From contig JAKTNV010000041.1 in NCBI GenBank assembly GCA_022747635.1, positions 2,790,501-2,854,500 on the forward strand: DNA of 64,000 bases. Reading direction: 5' to 3'. Positions 1-9,977 of the stretch are shown here, one piece after another; the stretch's first letter is position 1, and each line of letters starts with the position of its first letter. The position numbers and the translations under genes were made by a program. A model generated the notes under the pieces. It made no database searches, was not told the DNA's origin, and saw only the letters and a program-made list of their open reading frames with translations. The stretch is from Hetaerina americana. Lineage: Eukaryota > Arthropoda > Insecta > Odonata > Calopterygidae.

Positions 1-805
1 TTGTCAGTCAGCCAAGGGGCTGTAAGCATTGCTGAGTGAATTGGAAATTCAGTGCGACAGGTATGGGATGAGAATCAATATTAATAAAACAAAGGTTACG
101 CGATTTTCTAGAAAGAAAAAGGCCAAGGTTAACATTAAAATAGGTGGGCAAAAACTAGAGCAGGTGAACAGTTTACGTATCTCGGTAGTGTTTTGGACCA
201 CCAGGGTCAAAGTAGTAGGGATGTAAGGAGAAGAATTGCGCTAGGCAAAGAGGCCTTCACATGGAGGAGAGAGTTGATGACAGGGACTTTGAGTAAGGAT
301 GTTAAGAAAAGACTCAGTAAGAACTAGCACAGACTAAGTAAAAACTTTGATATGGAGTGTAGCTATGTAAGGTGCGGAAACGTGGTTATTTAGGCAGGAG
401 GATAGACGTAGATTGGAGGCTTTTGAAATGTGGGTGTGGAGAAGAATGGAGATTGTGAAATGGACAGAGAAGAAAACAAATGAGGGAGTACTTGGTATGG
501 TGGGCGAAGGGTGGGGTTTGTTGGGAGAAATCCTATGGAGGCAGGAAAAGTGGATGAAGGGGGTGTTGACCGTCAGTGGGATTTTGAAGACTGTGATAGA
601 AGGTAGAATGTTGGGCAAAAGAGGAAAGGGAAGGAACAGGATAGGGATGTTGCACAGGATGAAGGGAGGAAGAAAGTACTGAAGAAAGAGATGAAGAGGG
701 ACCTGATATAGAGTAGGATGATGGATTTTGTGTTTTGTTAGGAGTGATAAAATATTTGTTTGGTAGTTGTGTCCATCCAAAAACCTACCTTAACCGGTAG
801 ATTAC

Positions 806-808
<3 letters not shown>
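1..808 (+). pseudogene. RTE-like LINE, 3' fragment (broken reverse transcriptase end)
   Basis: This is the 3' part of the LINE family seen best at 17906-19534; the window edge cuts its 5' side. Translation gives the post-catalytic RT region (LLSELEIQCDRYGMRI at the start) and the C-terminal segment FEMWVWRRME near 424-450. Frameshifts and a short local duplication near 305-335 break the frame, so it is a dead copy. The 3' UTR ends in the family hairpin CTACC-TTAACC-GGTAG at about 785-800 and runs straight into a (TA)n array. RTE-clade assignment rests on the protein pattern and the 3.4-kb inferred element size, so it is tentative. Confidence 0.85.

Positions 809-891
<83 letters not shown>
809..891. 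repeat. (TA)n microsatellite at LINE junction
   Basis: About 82 bp of almost pure TA. On its left is the 3' end of a plus-strand RTE-like LINE; on its right is a minus-strand 5' UTR piece of the same family. Confidence 0.97.
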
Positions 892-892
<1 letters not shown>

Positions 893-1143
893 TTCTCCCC
901 CTACTACAAAGAGCACGTGGTGAAACGGCTTGCACGTCAGTCAGACGGGTCAGACGCCATTGCAGCCGCCTCACTGAGGAAACGACGCTGCGTGGCCTAC
1001 CTTTCGTCTGGCTCCTAAACTTCGACCTATCTGGCAGGGGTGACTCTACCAGGTGCAATTATTATTACTCACGCCAGCACAGCTCTAGGGGTCATCGGAA
1101 CGCATAAGCCCTTCCACCATGTCAAGGTTTTAATCCGGGGAGG

Positions 1144-1148
<5 letters not shown>
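892..1148 (-). mobile_element. RTE-like LINE 5' UTR fragment
   Basis: Positions about 949-1137 match 40059-40215, the 5' untranslated region of the near-complete minus-strand LINE, including the block ATTATTATTACTCACGCCAG. Only the 5' leader is present, with no coding body. It is bounded on both sides by (TA)n, with the element's 5' terminus toward 1148. An isolated 5' leader is unusual for a LINE, which normally loses its 5' end. It may be a rearranged remnant or the product of recombination between TA arrays. Confidence 0.75.

Positions 1149-1191
<43 letters not shown>
1149..1191. repeat. (TA)n microsatellite
   Basis: About 42 bp of TA repeat between the LINE 5' leader fragment and the left arm of the long palindrome. 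Confidence 0.95.
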
Positions 1192-1193
<2 letters not shown>

Positions 1194-1416
1194 AATATAT
1201 AAAAAACACAGATGTAGATTTTTAGAATATAGAGACACAAAGAAAGGACACTCACAATTTGTTATTTTACGTTTCGACAGCACGGCTGTCGTCTTCAGAA
1301 CCTGGATTCTGAAGACGACAGCCGTGCTGTCGAAACGTAAAATAACAAATTGTGAGTGTCCTTTCTTTGTGTCTCTATATTCTAAAAATCTACATCTGTG
1401 TTTTTTATATATTTGT
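1191..1416. repeat. 226-bp near-perfect palindrome with hammerhead-like cores
   Basis: The left arm (1191-1302) is the exact reverse complement of the right arm (1304-1416) except for one extra A at 1306, with a spacer of one base. Each arm holds a hammerhead-ribozyme-like core. On the plus strand it is CTGAAGA (1309-1315), a GACAG/CTGTC stem (1317-1321 with 1327-1331) and GAAA (1332-1335). The mirror copy on the minus strand is at 1272-1298. One extra C lies between CTGAAGA and the stem, and helices I and III are not evident. Both sides are TA arrays. Likely origin: two inverted termini of a Penelope-like element, since the PLE at 52.5-57.4 kb has the same core layout. A cloning or sequencing foldback artefact is the alternative. 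Confidence 0.85.
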
Positions 1417-1445
1417 GTGTCGCCGAAGAGCGTTCCATTTCGAAG

Positions 1446-1451
<6 letters not shown>

Positions 1452-1521
<70 letters not shown>

Positions 1522-1566
1522 TATGTATATACATGTGTATATATATAATTATATATATACATAGAA

Positions 1567-1615
<49 letters not shown>
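1452..1615. repeat. (TA)n arrays
   Basis: Two TA arrays (1452-1519 and 1571-1615) are separated by a degenerate ATGTATATACATGTG-type spacer. They flank the palindrome on its right side. Confidence 0.95.
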
Positions 1616-1618
<3 letters not shown>

Positions 1619-2770
1619 GGATAGTTTCAGGGATGCAAATTATATATTAAACGGAGGAGCGGGATGGTTTTAGTCAACAAAACCCATGGAAACACATACA
1701 AATGTGACTCTTATGTATTCCAAGGTTTCGGTGCCCTAACTACCTTCATCTGGGAAAAGAAGGGACTCAGATAAGGATTTCCTTTCTATGAATCAATTTT
1801 TTATGTCTTTCATAAGAAAGACACTAGCGATACACATCCTCCACTGACACAGGGAAAAAGTTGGGCTTCGTCAGGGAACGGAAGCCAGGGACTCAAGCAA
1901 ACCGTGAAAGATCATGAGGGACAAGTGGGCAACCTGAATGAGTTGGGGACAAACTGATATGGTTATTACTTTGACCGAGCAATCAGAATTCTCGAACTTT
2001 TCAGACTTTACATTGAAATATTCCATGCTAGAAATCGACGGATATTATGAACTAATGGAAATTTTTTCCCGAAAACAACTCATTCCTCGAGCAAAATTTT
2101 GAGGACTTGCGTGATTATATAATATCAAGCTAAATATTAATATCAAGAATCAATTGAATTTAATACACCTGAATCGCTAAATAGGGGGATGACACCAGAA
2201 ATCACCCTGCATCTCTAGTCATGACTATAAATGGCATGCTGAGTTTGAAAGAGAGAGGACTACTCGATGCGAATAATCCTACCAGTAAAAATACATTTAC
2301 CTCATTCCCAACTAGTAATCAAGAGACCAAAAACTGAGGACAGATACGCTAAATAAAGATAGAGGGAATGATTGGCTAGGATTGGTATACTGAGCATAGC
2401 GCTATAATAAGCCTTATAATAGAAGGGAATATATTATGTAAGAGGAGAGGAGGTAGGAAGGAAAAGGGTTAAACAGACGTTAAACGACGGTGTGATTGCA
2501 GATAGAAGTCACGAATAAACCTATATTGTTAATTAATGTAGTCAGGGAATGAAAGTGAATTGCTCAGGGACCTCTCACAAACCGTAGAACGTAACGAATG
2601 TTAGGAACCGTCTAAGATCTCTAATTTATTTGAAGAGTGCCATGAAATGAAATGAGGAAACTAGGACTGCGTCCAGAACTCGTATCGGTCGTGAAGCAAT
2701 GGTCAGAACCTCGGACGGGCGCTGGAGGAAGAATCGCCTTCCCTAGGCCGTCATTGCCCAATGTTTTACA
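1616..2770. other. No recognisable feature
   Basis: AT-rich unique-looking sequence. I see no long open frame, no transposon termini and no RNA-like structure. Confidence 0.6.
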
Positions 2771-3419
2771 TCCGAGGGATATCGGAAAAGAAAGTTCCGC
2801 ATCGCCGTATCTAATCGAATGACGAGCGAACATTAACACTCGCACGCACACCGGCTCCCGGCATGCCTTGCGCGGTGTACGACGCAATTTGTATTGATAT
2901 TGTTGCAGTGTGCTGTTTGCGGTGTCCGTTGAACATGTTTGCAGCAATTGATCAGCCCTCCGAAAGGCGTTCAGTGATTCTTATTTCATAGCGAAGTGGG
3001 CGAGAGCTTTCGAGGACTGATGGGAATTCGTCCATCATGAGCCGCGATCAGGCCGACCGTCAGTGAACCCGGAAGATTTAGTCAATGCTGTGGACGAAAA
3101 GATTCGTGAAGATAGGAGTGAACACCCACCGGGCAGTCCAGACTTGGCGCCGACCGATGCTCACTTGTTCCGTTACGCAAAGGAGTTTCTGGGCGACAAG
3201 CCACAGATGACGGCGTGAATGAAACAGTTGAAGACTGCTTATCCCCACGGGCGGTACACTTGCATAACTTCAGTATGCACGAGCGATGTTTAAACAGGAA
3301 TAACATTTGTTTTAGTTAAATAGTGAAAGATGTAAGGAATTAAATAAAAACACCTTTTTGAAAAAATCTGTGGCCGTTCAATAAGAAATCGAACCTTGCT
3401 TTCCGAACTTCCCTCGTAT
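2771..3419 (+). pseudogene. Fossil mariner element (lineage with MFAAIDQPSERR start)
   Basis: Conceptual translation from ATG 2935 gives MFAAIDQPSERRSVI, a typical mariner transposase N-terminus. A shifted frame gives RPSVNPEDLVNAVDEKIRED, and then, after a large internal deletion, GSPDLAPTDAHLF, the block holding the third catalytic Asp. The first two catalytic Asp regions are absent. Candidate diverged inverted termini are CGAGGGATATCGGAAAAG near 2773 and its approximate complement ending near 3417, followed by TA. Frameshifts and the deletion make it inactive. It is clearly older than, and different from, the other mariners here. Confidence 0.7.
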
Positions 3420-4263
3420 CCAATACCAATGGAAATAATAAAGAGCTTGGATGAAATGTCGACTGTTTGGTCGGATGTGGACTTGCATTTCCTTCAAATA
3501 AATGTTCCATCCCTCCCTTCGGTGCCATGAAAAACAACTGCGCCGCATTTATTTAATTTCTCCAGTGTTGGCAGAGTAGCATGCGGGGCGCACATAAAAA
3601 CATAGTAAATAAAATTTGCGACTTCGCCTAGGGGGGCGCGATGCGCATCTCGTCGTGGGATTTTGCGTCAGCAGTCTCAAGGAGAGGGTTTTGCGGAGAC
3701 GGCGCATGACGAATGTCGCGTCCACACGGAGACGCAGATTGAGGAGCATTGAATTAACGTTTCCCGCGCACGTGCAGTCACGGACAGATAAATAAAGCGG
3801 AATGGTAAAAAAGGGCAAACCATGTTCCTTTGATAATGGTGGAAGCACTTGCGTTCTAACATTCAAACGTGGCATCTCTCTCATTTGCTCCAACGTAAGC
3901 ATTTCAATATGTATGCAGTTACCTCTTCGTAAGTACACAATGAACACGGAGCGGAAAGTCACATTGATTCCTGAGACCCCCATGCGTTCAATCGACGCCT
4001 TTCTAAATTCTCGTGCATGCGTGACGTGATCAGATCAATGCGTGAAGAAGTGAAGAAATTAATGCATGAATGCACTGAAATATATATAATATATAATAGC
4101 AAAGTAAGCTTGCATCCATTCGGTCATCCCGACCCATTAATATGTTATTTATAATCTAATTACAAAATAAATTGAAGTGACCTCACAAATTTCTGACTTA
4201 AAATTTCCTTAACATTTAATGCTACTTTGAATTAGTTTTGAATTAAACAACATTATTAATTAA
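3420..4263. other. No recognisable feature
   Basis: Short open frames at 3549-3983 (minus) and 3802-4029 (plus) overlap on opposite strands and have no recognisable domain. I treat this as non-coding. Confidence 0.55.
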
Positions 4264-4545
4264 AAAGGTGGGTCGCGGTAGTCCAGGGAGTAGAGCGTTG
4301 GACTGCTGACCGGAGGGGCCCGGGTTCTATTCCCGGGCAAGACACTCTGGGCACCTGCAACTCTACCCAAGCTATGTGATTTTTCGGGTACCAGGTCTTC
4401 CTGGGAAACCATAACCGACACTGGGAAAGGAACTGGCCCCTCTACCCTAATGTGTGAATTTCACACGCCTTATAAGGGCTTAGTACTGGGTAAACTCTAT
4501 CATTACCCACCAAACCGACCTTCGGGTTGATTACTGTGTTCATGT
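4264..4545 (+). mobile_element. tRNA-derived SINE, family 1 (copy 1)
   Basis: A tRNA-like head carries a pol III A box (TAGTCCAGGGA, 4279-4289) and a B box (GGTTCTATTCC, 4323-4333; canonical G changed to T). An unrelated body of about 200 bp follows, and the element ends near a T-rich tract at 4545. A second copy lies on the minus strand at 27073-27345 and aligns over the whole length, which separates a SINE from a genuine tRNA gene. SINEs are copied by a partner LINE's machinery; which LINE serves this family is not shown here. Confidence 0.85.
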
Positions 4546-4663
4546 TTTTTTTTAACAATGAACAATATACTTTCTTTGATAAGAACAAACCCAGCCCATC
4601 GCACCAAGTTCATAACCACTATAAGCATAAATCAAGAGTGCTAACCATTTCATATGTAGCATA

Positions 4664-5978
4664 CAGGGTTCGTCCGGAAAATAAGTGTACTGAGCTCAGG
4701 AAAAAAAATATTACACTTTTACATATCTTAAGCTAATATTCCTCAAAATAGGACCCTTGTGAGTCGATACACTTGTTCCAGCGGCGTTCCCATTCCTGGA
4801 ACGCTCCCGCGAAGGCATCATCGGGAACCTCTCGAAGACACGTCGTCACGGCCTCTTTGACGGCGTCCAAAGTCCCGTATCGCGTTCCTTTCAAACTCCT
4901 CTTTATCTTCGGGAACAGAAAGAAGTCCGGTGGTGCCAAGTCCGGGCTGTAGGGCGGGTGCGGCAGCGTTGCCACGCCGTGCTTGGCCAAGAAGTCCGAC
5001 ACGACAAGCGCGGTGTGAGACGGCGCATTGTCGTGATGCAGCCGCCAGATGTTTTTGATCGCTGGCCGGACGCGGGCGACTCGTTTTCGAAGCCTGTCGA
5101 GCACTTGGACGTAAAATGCAGCATTTACAGTTTGTCGTTCAGGTACAAATTCGTAGTGGACGACTCCTCTTTTGTCAAAAAAGACAATGAGCATCGCCTT
5201 GATCCGAGATTTGCTCATGCGAGCTTTCTTTTGACGGGGTGATGATGGGGTGTGCCACTCCGTACTTTGTCTCTTCGACTCCGGGTCGTACTCAAATATC
5301 CACGTCTCGTCACCCGAAACCACGTTCTCTAAATAATGTGGATCATTTTTGCAGTGATCCGCAAGTTGTGTCGCGATTTCCAAACGATTGAGTCTTTGAT
5401 CATCACTGAGCACTTTCGGCACCAACTTTGCACAAATTTTTCCCATCTGTAATTGCTCCCTAATAATCTCGTGCACTATTGTTTTTGGCACATTACACTG
5501 CTCTGCTATCATCCGAACACTAAGACGACGATCAGAGTTCAGTACATCGCGAACTTTTCGCACATTTTCGTCGGTGAGTGTCGTTGATGGGCGTCCAGGC
5601 CGTGGTTCGTCGTCGGCCTCTTCTCTGCCCTCCACGAACATCTTGTGCCACGGAAAGATCATGTTTCTGGACATGGCTGACTCCCCGTAAGCCTGGTTAA
5701 TCATACTGACAGTTTCGGTAGACGATTTCCCAAGCTTTACCGCAAATTTGATGGAATAACGCTGCTCCAAAAACTTCGGCATCGCGTTCCGTGACGTGGG
5801 TCGAGCGTGGAGGTTCGCGTTAACAGAGCTCCTCACTGCACCACTGCTCAGAGCCGACTGCCTTTTTCAGCGTCGCTTGCCAACATACCCCCCTCCAATC
5901 GCAGCCCGTCAGAGCGGTGCTGGGCGCGCCTGGAGCGGCGGAAAAAAATCAGTACACTTATTTTCAGAACGAACCCTG
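4664..5978 (-). mobile_element. Full-length mariner transposon (1315 bp)
   Basis: The element starts CAGGGTTCGTCCGGAAAATA at 4664 and ends with the inverted counterpart at 5978. The two 30-bp terminal repeats match at 28 positions. It is flanked by the TA duplication typical of the Tc1/mariner superfamily (4662-4663 and 5979-5980). The only gene is the transposase on the minus strand. The element shares ends with two 557-558-bp derivatives at 23254-23811 and 43846-44402 and could be the source, or a close relative of the source, of the enzyme that moved them. Confidence 0.95.
4733..5782 (-). CDS. Mariner transposase, apparently intact
   Basis: A 349-aa cut-and-paste transposase that would bind the terminal repeats in the nucleus. 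I chose the ATG at 5782 (MPKFLEQRYSIKFAVKLGK) because both deletion derivatives start the same way; the frame is open another 18 codons upstream. Helix-turn-helix DNA-binding domains occupy about residues 1-115. The catalytic triad is complete: D158 in GDETW, D251 in HHDNAPSH and D286 in LAPPDFF, spaced D-92-D-34-D as in the family. There is no stop or frameshift. One oddity is Pro44 (IFPWHKMF) where both derivatives have Arg (IFRW); a proline there may weaken DNA binding. Activity is inferred only from integrity. Confidence 0.92.
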   Translation of the reverse strand: MPKFLEQRYSIKFAVKLGKSSTETVSMINQAYGESAMSRNMIFPWHKMFVEGREEADDEPRPGRPSTTLTDENVRKVRDVLNSDRRLSVRMIAEQCNVPKTIVHEIIREQLQMGKICAKLVPKVLSDDQRLNRLEIATQLADHCKNDPHYLENVVSGDETWIFEYDPESKRQSTEWHTPSSPRQKKARMSKSRIKAMLIVFFDKRGVVHYEFVPERQTVNAAFYVQVLDRLRKRVARVRPAIKNIWRLHHDNAPSHTALVVSDFLAKHGVATLPHPPYSPDLAPPDFFLFPKIKRSLKGTRYGTLDAVKEAVTTCLREVPDDAFAGAFQEWERRWNKCIDSQGSYFEEY

Positions 5979-5980
5979 TA

Positions 5981-6136
5981 TGCATGCATAACCAAGAATA
6001 ACCTCTTAATCTGCACATGTATGCATAGTAAGTGTTTATTTTAGGAATTTCCTTAGCAACTCTATTCATAAGTGTACCTATATGTCCATCTAGAGGATTT
6101 CATTTGGATATTCAGTAAATGATTTATCTGTAAGTA
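5981..6136. other. Spacer between mariner and LINE fragment
   Basis: AT-rich sequence with nothing recognisable. Confidence 0.5.
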
Positions 6137-6370
6137 ATCTACCGGTTAAGGTAGGTTTTCAATGGACACAACTACCAAATAAATTTCTCCTGTTTCTCCT
6201 AACAAAACTCAATCCAACATCCCACTGTACGACGAAAGTTCCTTTTCATCTTTGTATACTTCCTGCATTCCGTCCAGCATCCCTATCCTATACCTGCGCC
6301 TTTCTTCTTTGCCTAACATTCTCCCCTCTATTACAGTCTTCAACATCCCACTATCGATCAATGGATGAAG
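6137..6370 (-). mobile_element. RTE-like LINE 3' fragment
   Basis: Reading the minus strand gives the last part of the LINE ORF (GMLKTVIEGRMLGK), the 3' UTR and the terminal hairpin CTACC-TTAACC-GGTAG at about 6139-6156. Roughly 230 bp of the 3' end is present; the rest is truncated. The 3' end abuts GTAAGTAATC rather than a TA array. Confidence 0.8.
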
Positions 6371-8300
6371 TGAATATACATTGAATGAAACCAGTACATT
6401 CAAATATGCAAATAATATCCAGGAAGTATATATGTATATTGATGGCTTAATGCTGTTTAGGCATAGACCTTGGATACTTTTCCGAGAAGAAGAAATTTTA
6501 CAGTCCCATGAATTGTTTACACTATTTGCGACGATTCTCTATAGACCGCAACGTTTTCAAACTCTTAAGCTCAACATAAATGCCTGTCGTAAACCCTGGA
6601 AAGTATCCGTTACTTGAATGAGAAGTAGACCTAGAGCCATTGGCCGCAAACAGCTCATGGAGAAGCTGCAAGTGGAGCTGTGTACGCTCAATTATTTATT
6701 CTCTTCACATGTCGTAGAACGATATAAAAACAATTTTAAAGTCATTTACTCCCGAAAACGTAAATAGAGTCGAGTTGCTCTAAAGTTCATCTAGCTCAAA
6801 GAAGTCAAAGACTAAATAAAAAATATGGCAGTGAAGTTCAAGTTTATGACTAGTCCTAAGGTAACTGCAAGCTGTAGGTTTGTTCCAAAGATTCGCATTG
6901 AAAAAGGCTGTCTATTTATGATCAAAGGAGAATTAAAAAAACATGTTCCAAAGATTTACCTAAATCAGTTTCCTGAAATCCTTAAATTCCCACGGTTCAG
7001 ACGACCAGAGGAGTTAAGAATAACAGAAAGGACATTCATTCCTTATTTGAGGCTTTTCGACAATAATTTTCCGGTAATTTCGCTTTCACGCTTCGTACTG
7101 ACCGTATGTCTTTGAAAAATATTTTCTGATTTAATTGGACGTTTCTGTTTCACTGGAATATCAATATACTTCGACGGACGGGAAATAAAGCCTTGGCTAA
7201 AATATTAAAAAAGAGTACGCCAGACCTCGAAAGGTTCGAGCGAAACATCCAGGCACGATAAGGAATGCATGAAGTACCGCCCTTAATGCACAACGAAACT
7301 TAATCGCAAAAGGTCCAAAGACCATCAATTGGGAGAAATAAGATATGCAGATGGAATGAAGATGAAATAACATTTTTGACGCTGCTGCAGTTAATAAAAG
7401 TAGTGTTACAATAATTTAATATTGTATTGGGGAAGATTCTACCGATAGAGCACATGAAATAACCCAAAATTCTTCAACATGTTTTGGAATTCATTGACTC
7501 AATAGGCGTTAAGATATTATATTGAACGATGCATTCAAGGTTCAATTAATATTGATTTACTAGTCTCAACGTAAATATCTTCACATTGTGGTCTTATGGG
7601 CGATAAAAATAATGTAACGACACAATTTCTTATCACCTCCAATAGAATGGCGGTGTCTAAATATTCAGCTCTCCGACTCGTGCGTCGAAGGCCCATTGCA
7701 ATTGGAATGAAGCACCGGTCCGATTCCGCGCGCGCCGTGGAGATCAAATGGGGGGGGGGCGATGCATACACGGAGAATGCCCAAATCTCGTCGTCGATTC
7801 TCTCACAGCGAGTATTTAGGAGCTGAGAACGAGGATGAATGCCTGCGAAGCAACGGGTTTCCCATGACACCACGCATATATGTGCTCTTCGGCGCCTTTC
7901 ATGTTTCAACTTGATTCGATATATAGCATCGCATCAATAACATTTAGTCCTAATAATGAAATTGCTGAATTGAGAGTGTTCCGATTCAGTTGGACGCTCG
8001 CTCTCCGCACAGGTACCCGGAACCCGTCCGATCCTCTCGACAGAGCGAACGGGAAGGAGCGGGCGACCCCTGATCGAATCCCGACAGCACCCATCCCCGC
8101 CTCCTCACCGTACGCGTCAGGGGGAAAGCGGTGGGAGAGGCACGATCCATTGTCGTCCCGCACATCTCCGAAGGGCATTTCTATCTGCCGGACACGAGTG
8201 CACCAGTCAAAGGGTGTGTTTCCCCCGTCAAAGACCTAGCGCACCTCTCCTCCCCATTCTCCCATAAGATGGGTTAATTTAAGGCTGGTTAGATCCTATC
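6371..8300. other. No recognisable feature
   Basis: Mixed AT-rich sequence. Open frames of 96-124 codons at 6825-7115 (plus), 7535-7909 (minus) and 7880-8239 (plus) show no domain, and the last two overlap on opposite strands. I do not call genes. A G-run sits at 7750-7760. Confidence 0.5.
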
Positions 8301-8302
8301 TA

Positions 8303-9220
8303 CAGGGTCGCACCCAAAAGTGGTAGTACTGATTTTCTCTGGCGTGAACGGAGCGGTGGAGGGGGGTCTGCCTGGCAGGGTAAGGTTGAGGGGGCTCTTA
8401 GCAACAGACCGACACCAACCTCAGTCGCCTGCGGGCTGTCGTTGAATGAGGAAACCGTTTTTAGTGAAGCAAGTTTTTTGTCCGCGTCGAAAAACAAAAT
8501 GAATCTGAATTTAGAGCAACGTTATTCCGTGAAGTTTTGTGCGAAACTCGGGAAGACGGCCAGTGAGACCCTCGACATGATCAAGCAGGCTTATGGGGAC
8601 ACTGCCTTAAGCCGTTCTACAGTATTTGAGTGGCACAAGTTGTTTAAAGAGGGTAGGGAGCTCGTTGAAGACGACCATCGCTCCGGACGGCCGTCGACGG
8701 CAAGAACCGACACGAATGTGGACAGAGTGAGGACACTGCTGAACACAGACCGACGCTTAACCAGTGAAGAAATTACAGACCAGTTGGGTCTGTCTGCATC
8801 CAACGTCCAACGTATTATGTCACAGGATTTGGCCATGCGCAAGGTGTGCGCTAAGATGATGCAGATAATTCTGAGTGTCGACCGACAGCTCCTGGCCAAA
8901 TACGGCGTTGCCACGTTGCCGCACCCGCCCTATTCTCCCAATCTGGCACCACCGGACTTCTTCTTCTTCCCCCTGATGAAAATACAGCTCAAGGGACGAC
9001 GTTTTGACTCGATAAAGGCCGTTCAAGAGGCTTCGACGAGGGTCATCAACGGCATCCCCAAAGAAAATTTCCAGCGAGCGTACGGGGAATGGGAGCAACG
9101 TTATACTAAGTGTGTAGCAGCTCAAGGAGCATACTTTGAAGATTATTAAGTCGATGTAAGTATATCGTCAATAAAATTCTTGTAAAAAAATCAGTCCTAC
9201 CACTTTTGGGTGCGACCCTG
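8303..9220 (+). mobile_element. Internally deleted mariner transposon (918 bp), second family
   Basis: The termini CAGGGTCGCACCCAAAAGTG (8303) and the inverted copy ending at 9220 agree at 29 of 30 positions. The target duplication TA is at 8301-8302 and 9221-9222. It is the same family as 36228-37119 and distinct from the 4664 element. It is about 400 bp shorter than a complete mariner because of one internal deletion inside the transposase. Confidence 0.95.
8499..9149 (+). pseudogene. Mariner transposase lacking two catalytic residues, frame still open
   Basis: A 216-aa frame from MNLNLEQRYSVKF to GAYFEDY. The N-terminal DNA-binding half is complete (KQAYGDTALSRSTVFEW, DDHRSGRPSTARTD, GLSASNVQRI). 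After KVCAKMMQIILSVDR the sequence jumps to QLLAKYGVATLPHPPYSPNL. The deletion therefore removed the GDETW block (first Asp) and the HHDNAP block (second Asp); only the third Asp, in LAPPDFF, remains. The protein cannot catalyse transposition, yet the deletion kept the reading frame. Such a product could in principle bind terminal repeats and interfere with active enzyme, which is inference only. Confidence 0.85.
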
Positions 9221-9369
9221 TATACTATCACCTTCTTGTTGTTCAACAAGAAGAAGTAGCGCTAAATAGTGGCAACAACACAATCTATAAAAAAGACCAA
9301 TAAACATCACAACCATGAATTGATACCAGAAGCGCTACTTTCGTTGATTTTGAACTATCTTTTTTAGTA

Positions 9370-9525
9370 ATCCATCTACATCTGCAGAATACGCTGCAAG
9401 CCGCCGCAAGGGCATGTGGCGGGGGTCCCATGGGAAACTTGTAAAAGGGAACACAACCACATGAAAAATCAACATAGCCATGCAAAAACGTACCCACCGT
9501 GGCGTATACTTACACACCAAAATCC
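9370..9525 (-). mobile_element. CR1-like LINE 3' tail
   Basis: The minus strand carries the shared tail pattern: a stretch like TTTTGCATGGCTATGTTGAT, a GTGGTTGTGTTCCCTTTTAC-type block, then the stem-loop GCCACATGCCCTTGCGGCGG and a CTGCAGATGTAG end. It matches the 3' UTR downstream of the CR1-like ORF at 51.4-52.2 kb. No coding part is attached. Confidence 0.7.
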
Positions 9526-9649
9526 TTTCAACTTCCCCGCAAGCAAATACATTTACAATCAGCTAACGAACAATTGAACCTTAGGATGTAGTCAAAATTC
9601 ATCCAATAACGTGCAAGGTAGAATTTGACTAATAAGAAGCGAAATTCCA

Positions 9650-9760
9650 CTTCCACATGGACATGCAGCATACAACGGTCTCCTCCCCAAGGACACAGGT
9701 AGGGAATGTGACCCAAAGCTGCAGGTAGCGGGAGGCCCCCCCCCCCGCCTAAGAGAGACG
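9650..9760 (-). repeat. Unnamed dispersed repeat, copy 1
   Basis: The minus strand carries CATTCCCTACCTGTG within a region of about 100 bp that also occurs at 41785-41880 on the plus strand. No family assignment. A C-run (9737-9749) is embedded. Confidence 0.5.
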
Positions 9761-9844
9761 AAATGAAACTTAAAAACAGGCAAAGCAGAGCAAGCAATAC
9801 TGAACGAGCACTGCATTCTTTAAAGGCTTTCTAAAGCGGTCATG

Positions 9845-9912
9845 CGGGAAGCTAAATAACACCCCGCAAACCACCGCAAGGGCGAGTGGCGGTGGGTATC
9901 AGGTCACCTATC
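9845..9912 (-). mobile_element. CR1-like LINE tail stem-loop
   Basis: A solo stem-loop of the CR1-like 3' tail on the minus strand: CCGCCACTCGCCCTTGCGGT followed by a GCGGGGT block. Confidence 0.6.
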
Positions 9913-9977
9913 CTAGTATCACCAAAAGGAGCAGTGTTTGCATGTATTTCTGAAGGGAAGGGGCGTTATCAAGTGGA

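Noticed and set aside
1191..1416. Reading the palindrome as a complete hammerhead ribozyme
   Set aside because: Only the core and helix II are visible. An extra base sits before helix II, and helices I and III with the UH cleavage site were not demonstrated, so it is reported only as hammerhead-like.
738..1564. Open frames full of Tyr-Ile repeats across TA arrays (also at 17.8, 27.4 and 40.1-40.7 kb)
   Set aside because: They are translations of (TA)n microsatellites, open in all phases by composition, not proteins.
4264..4350. Possible genuine tRNA gene
   Set aside because: A long non-tRNA body follows and is shared with a second copy at 27.1 kb. The B box of this copy is mutated. It is a SINE head.
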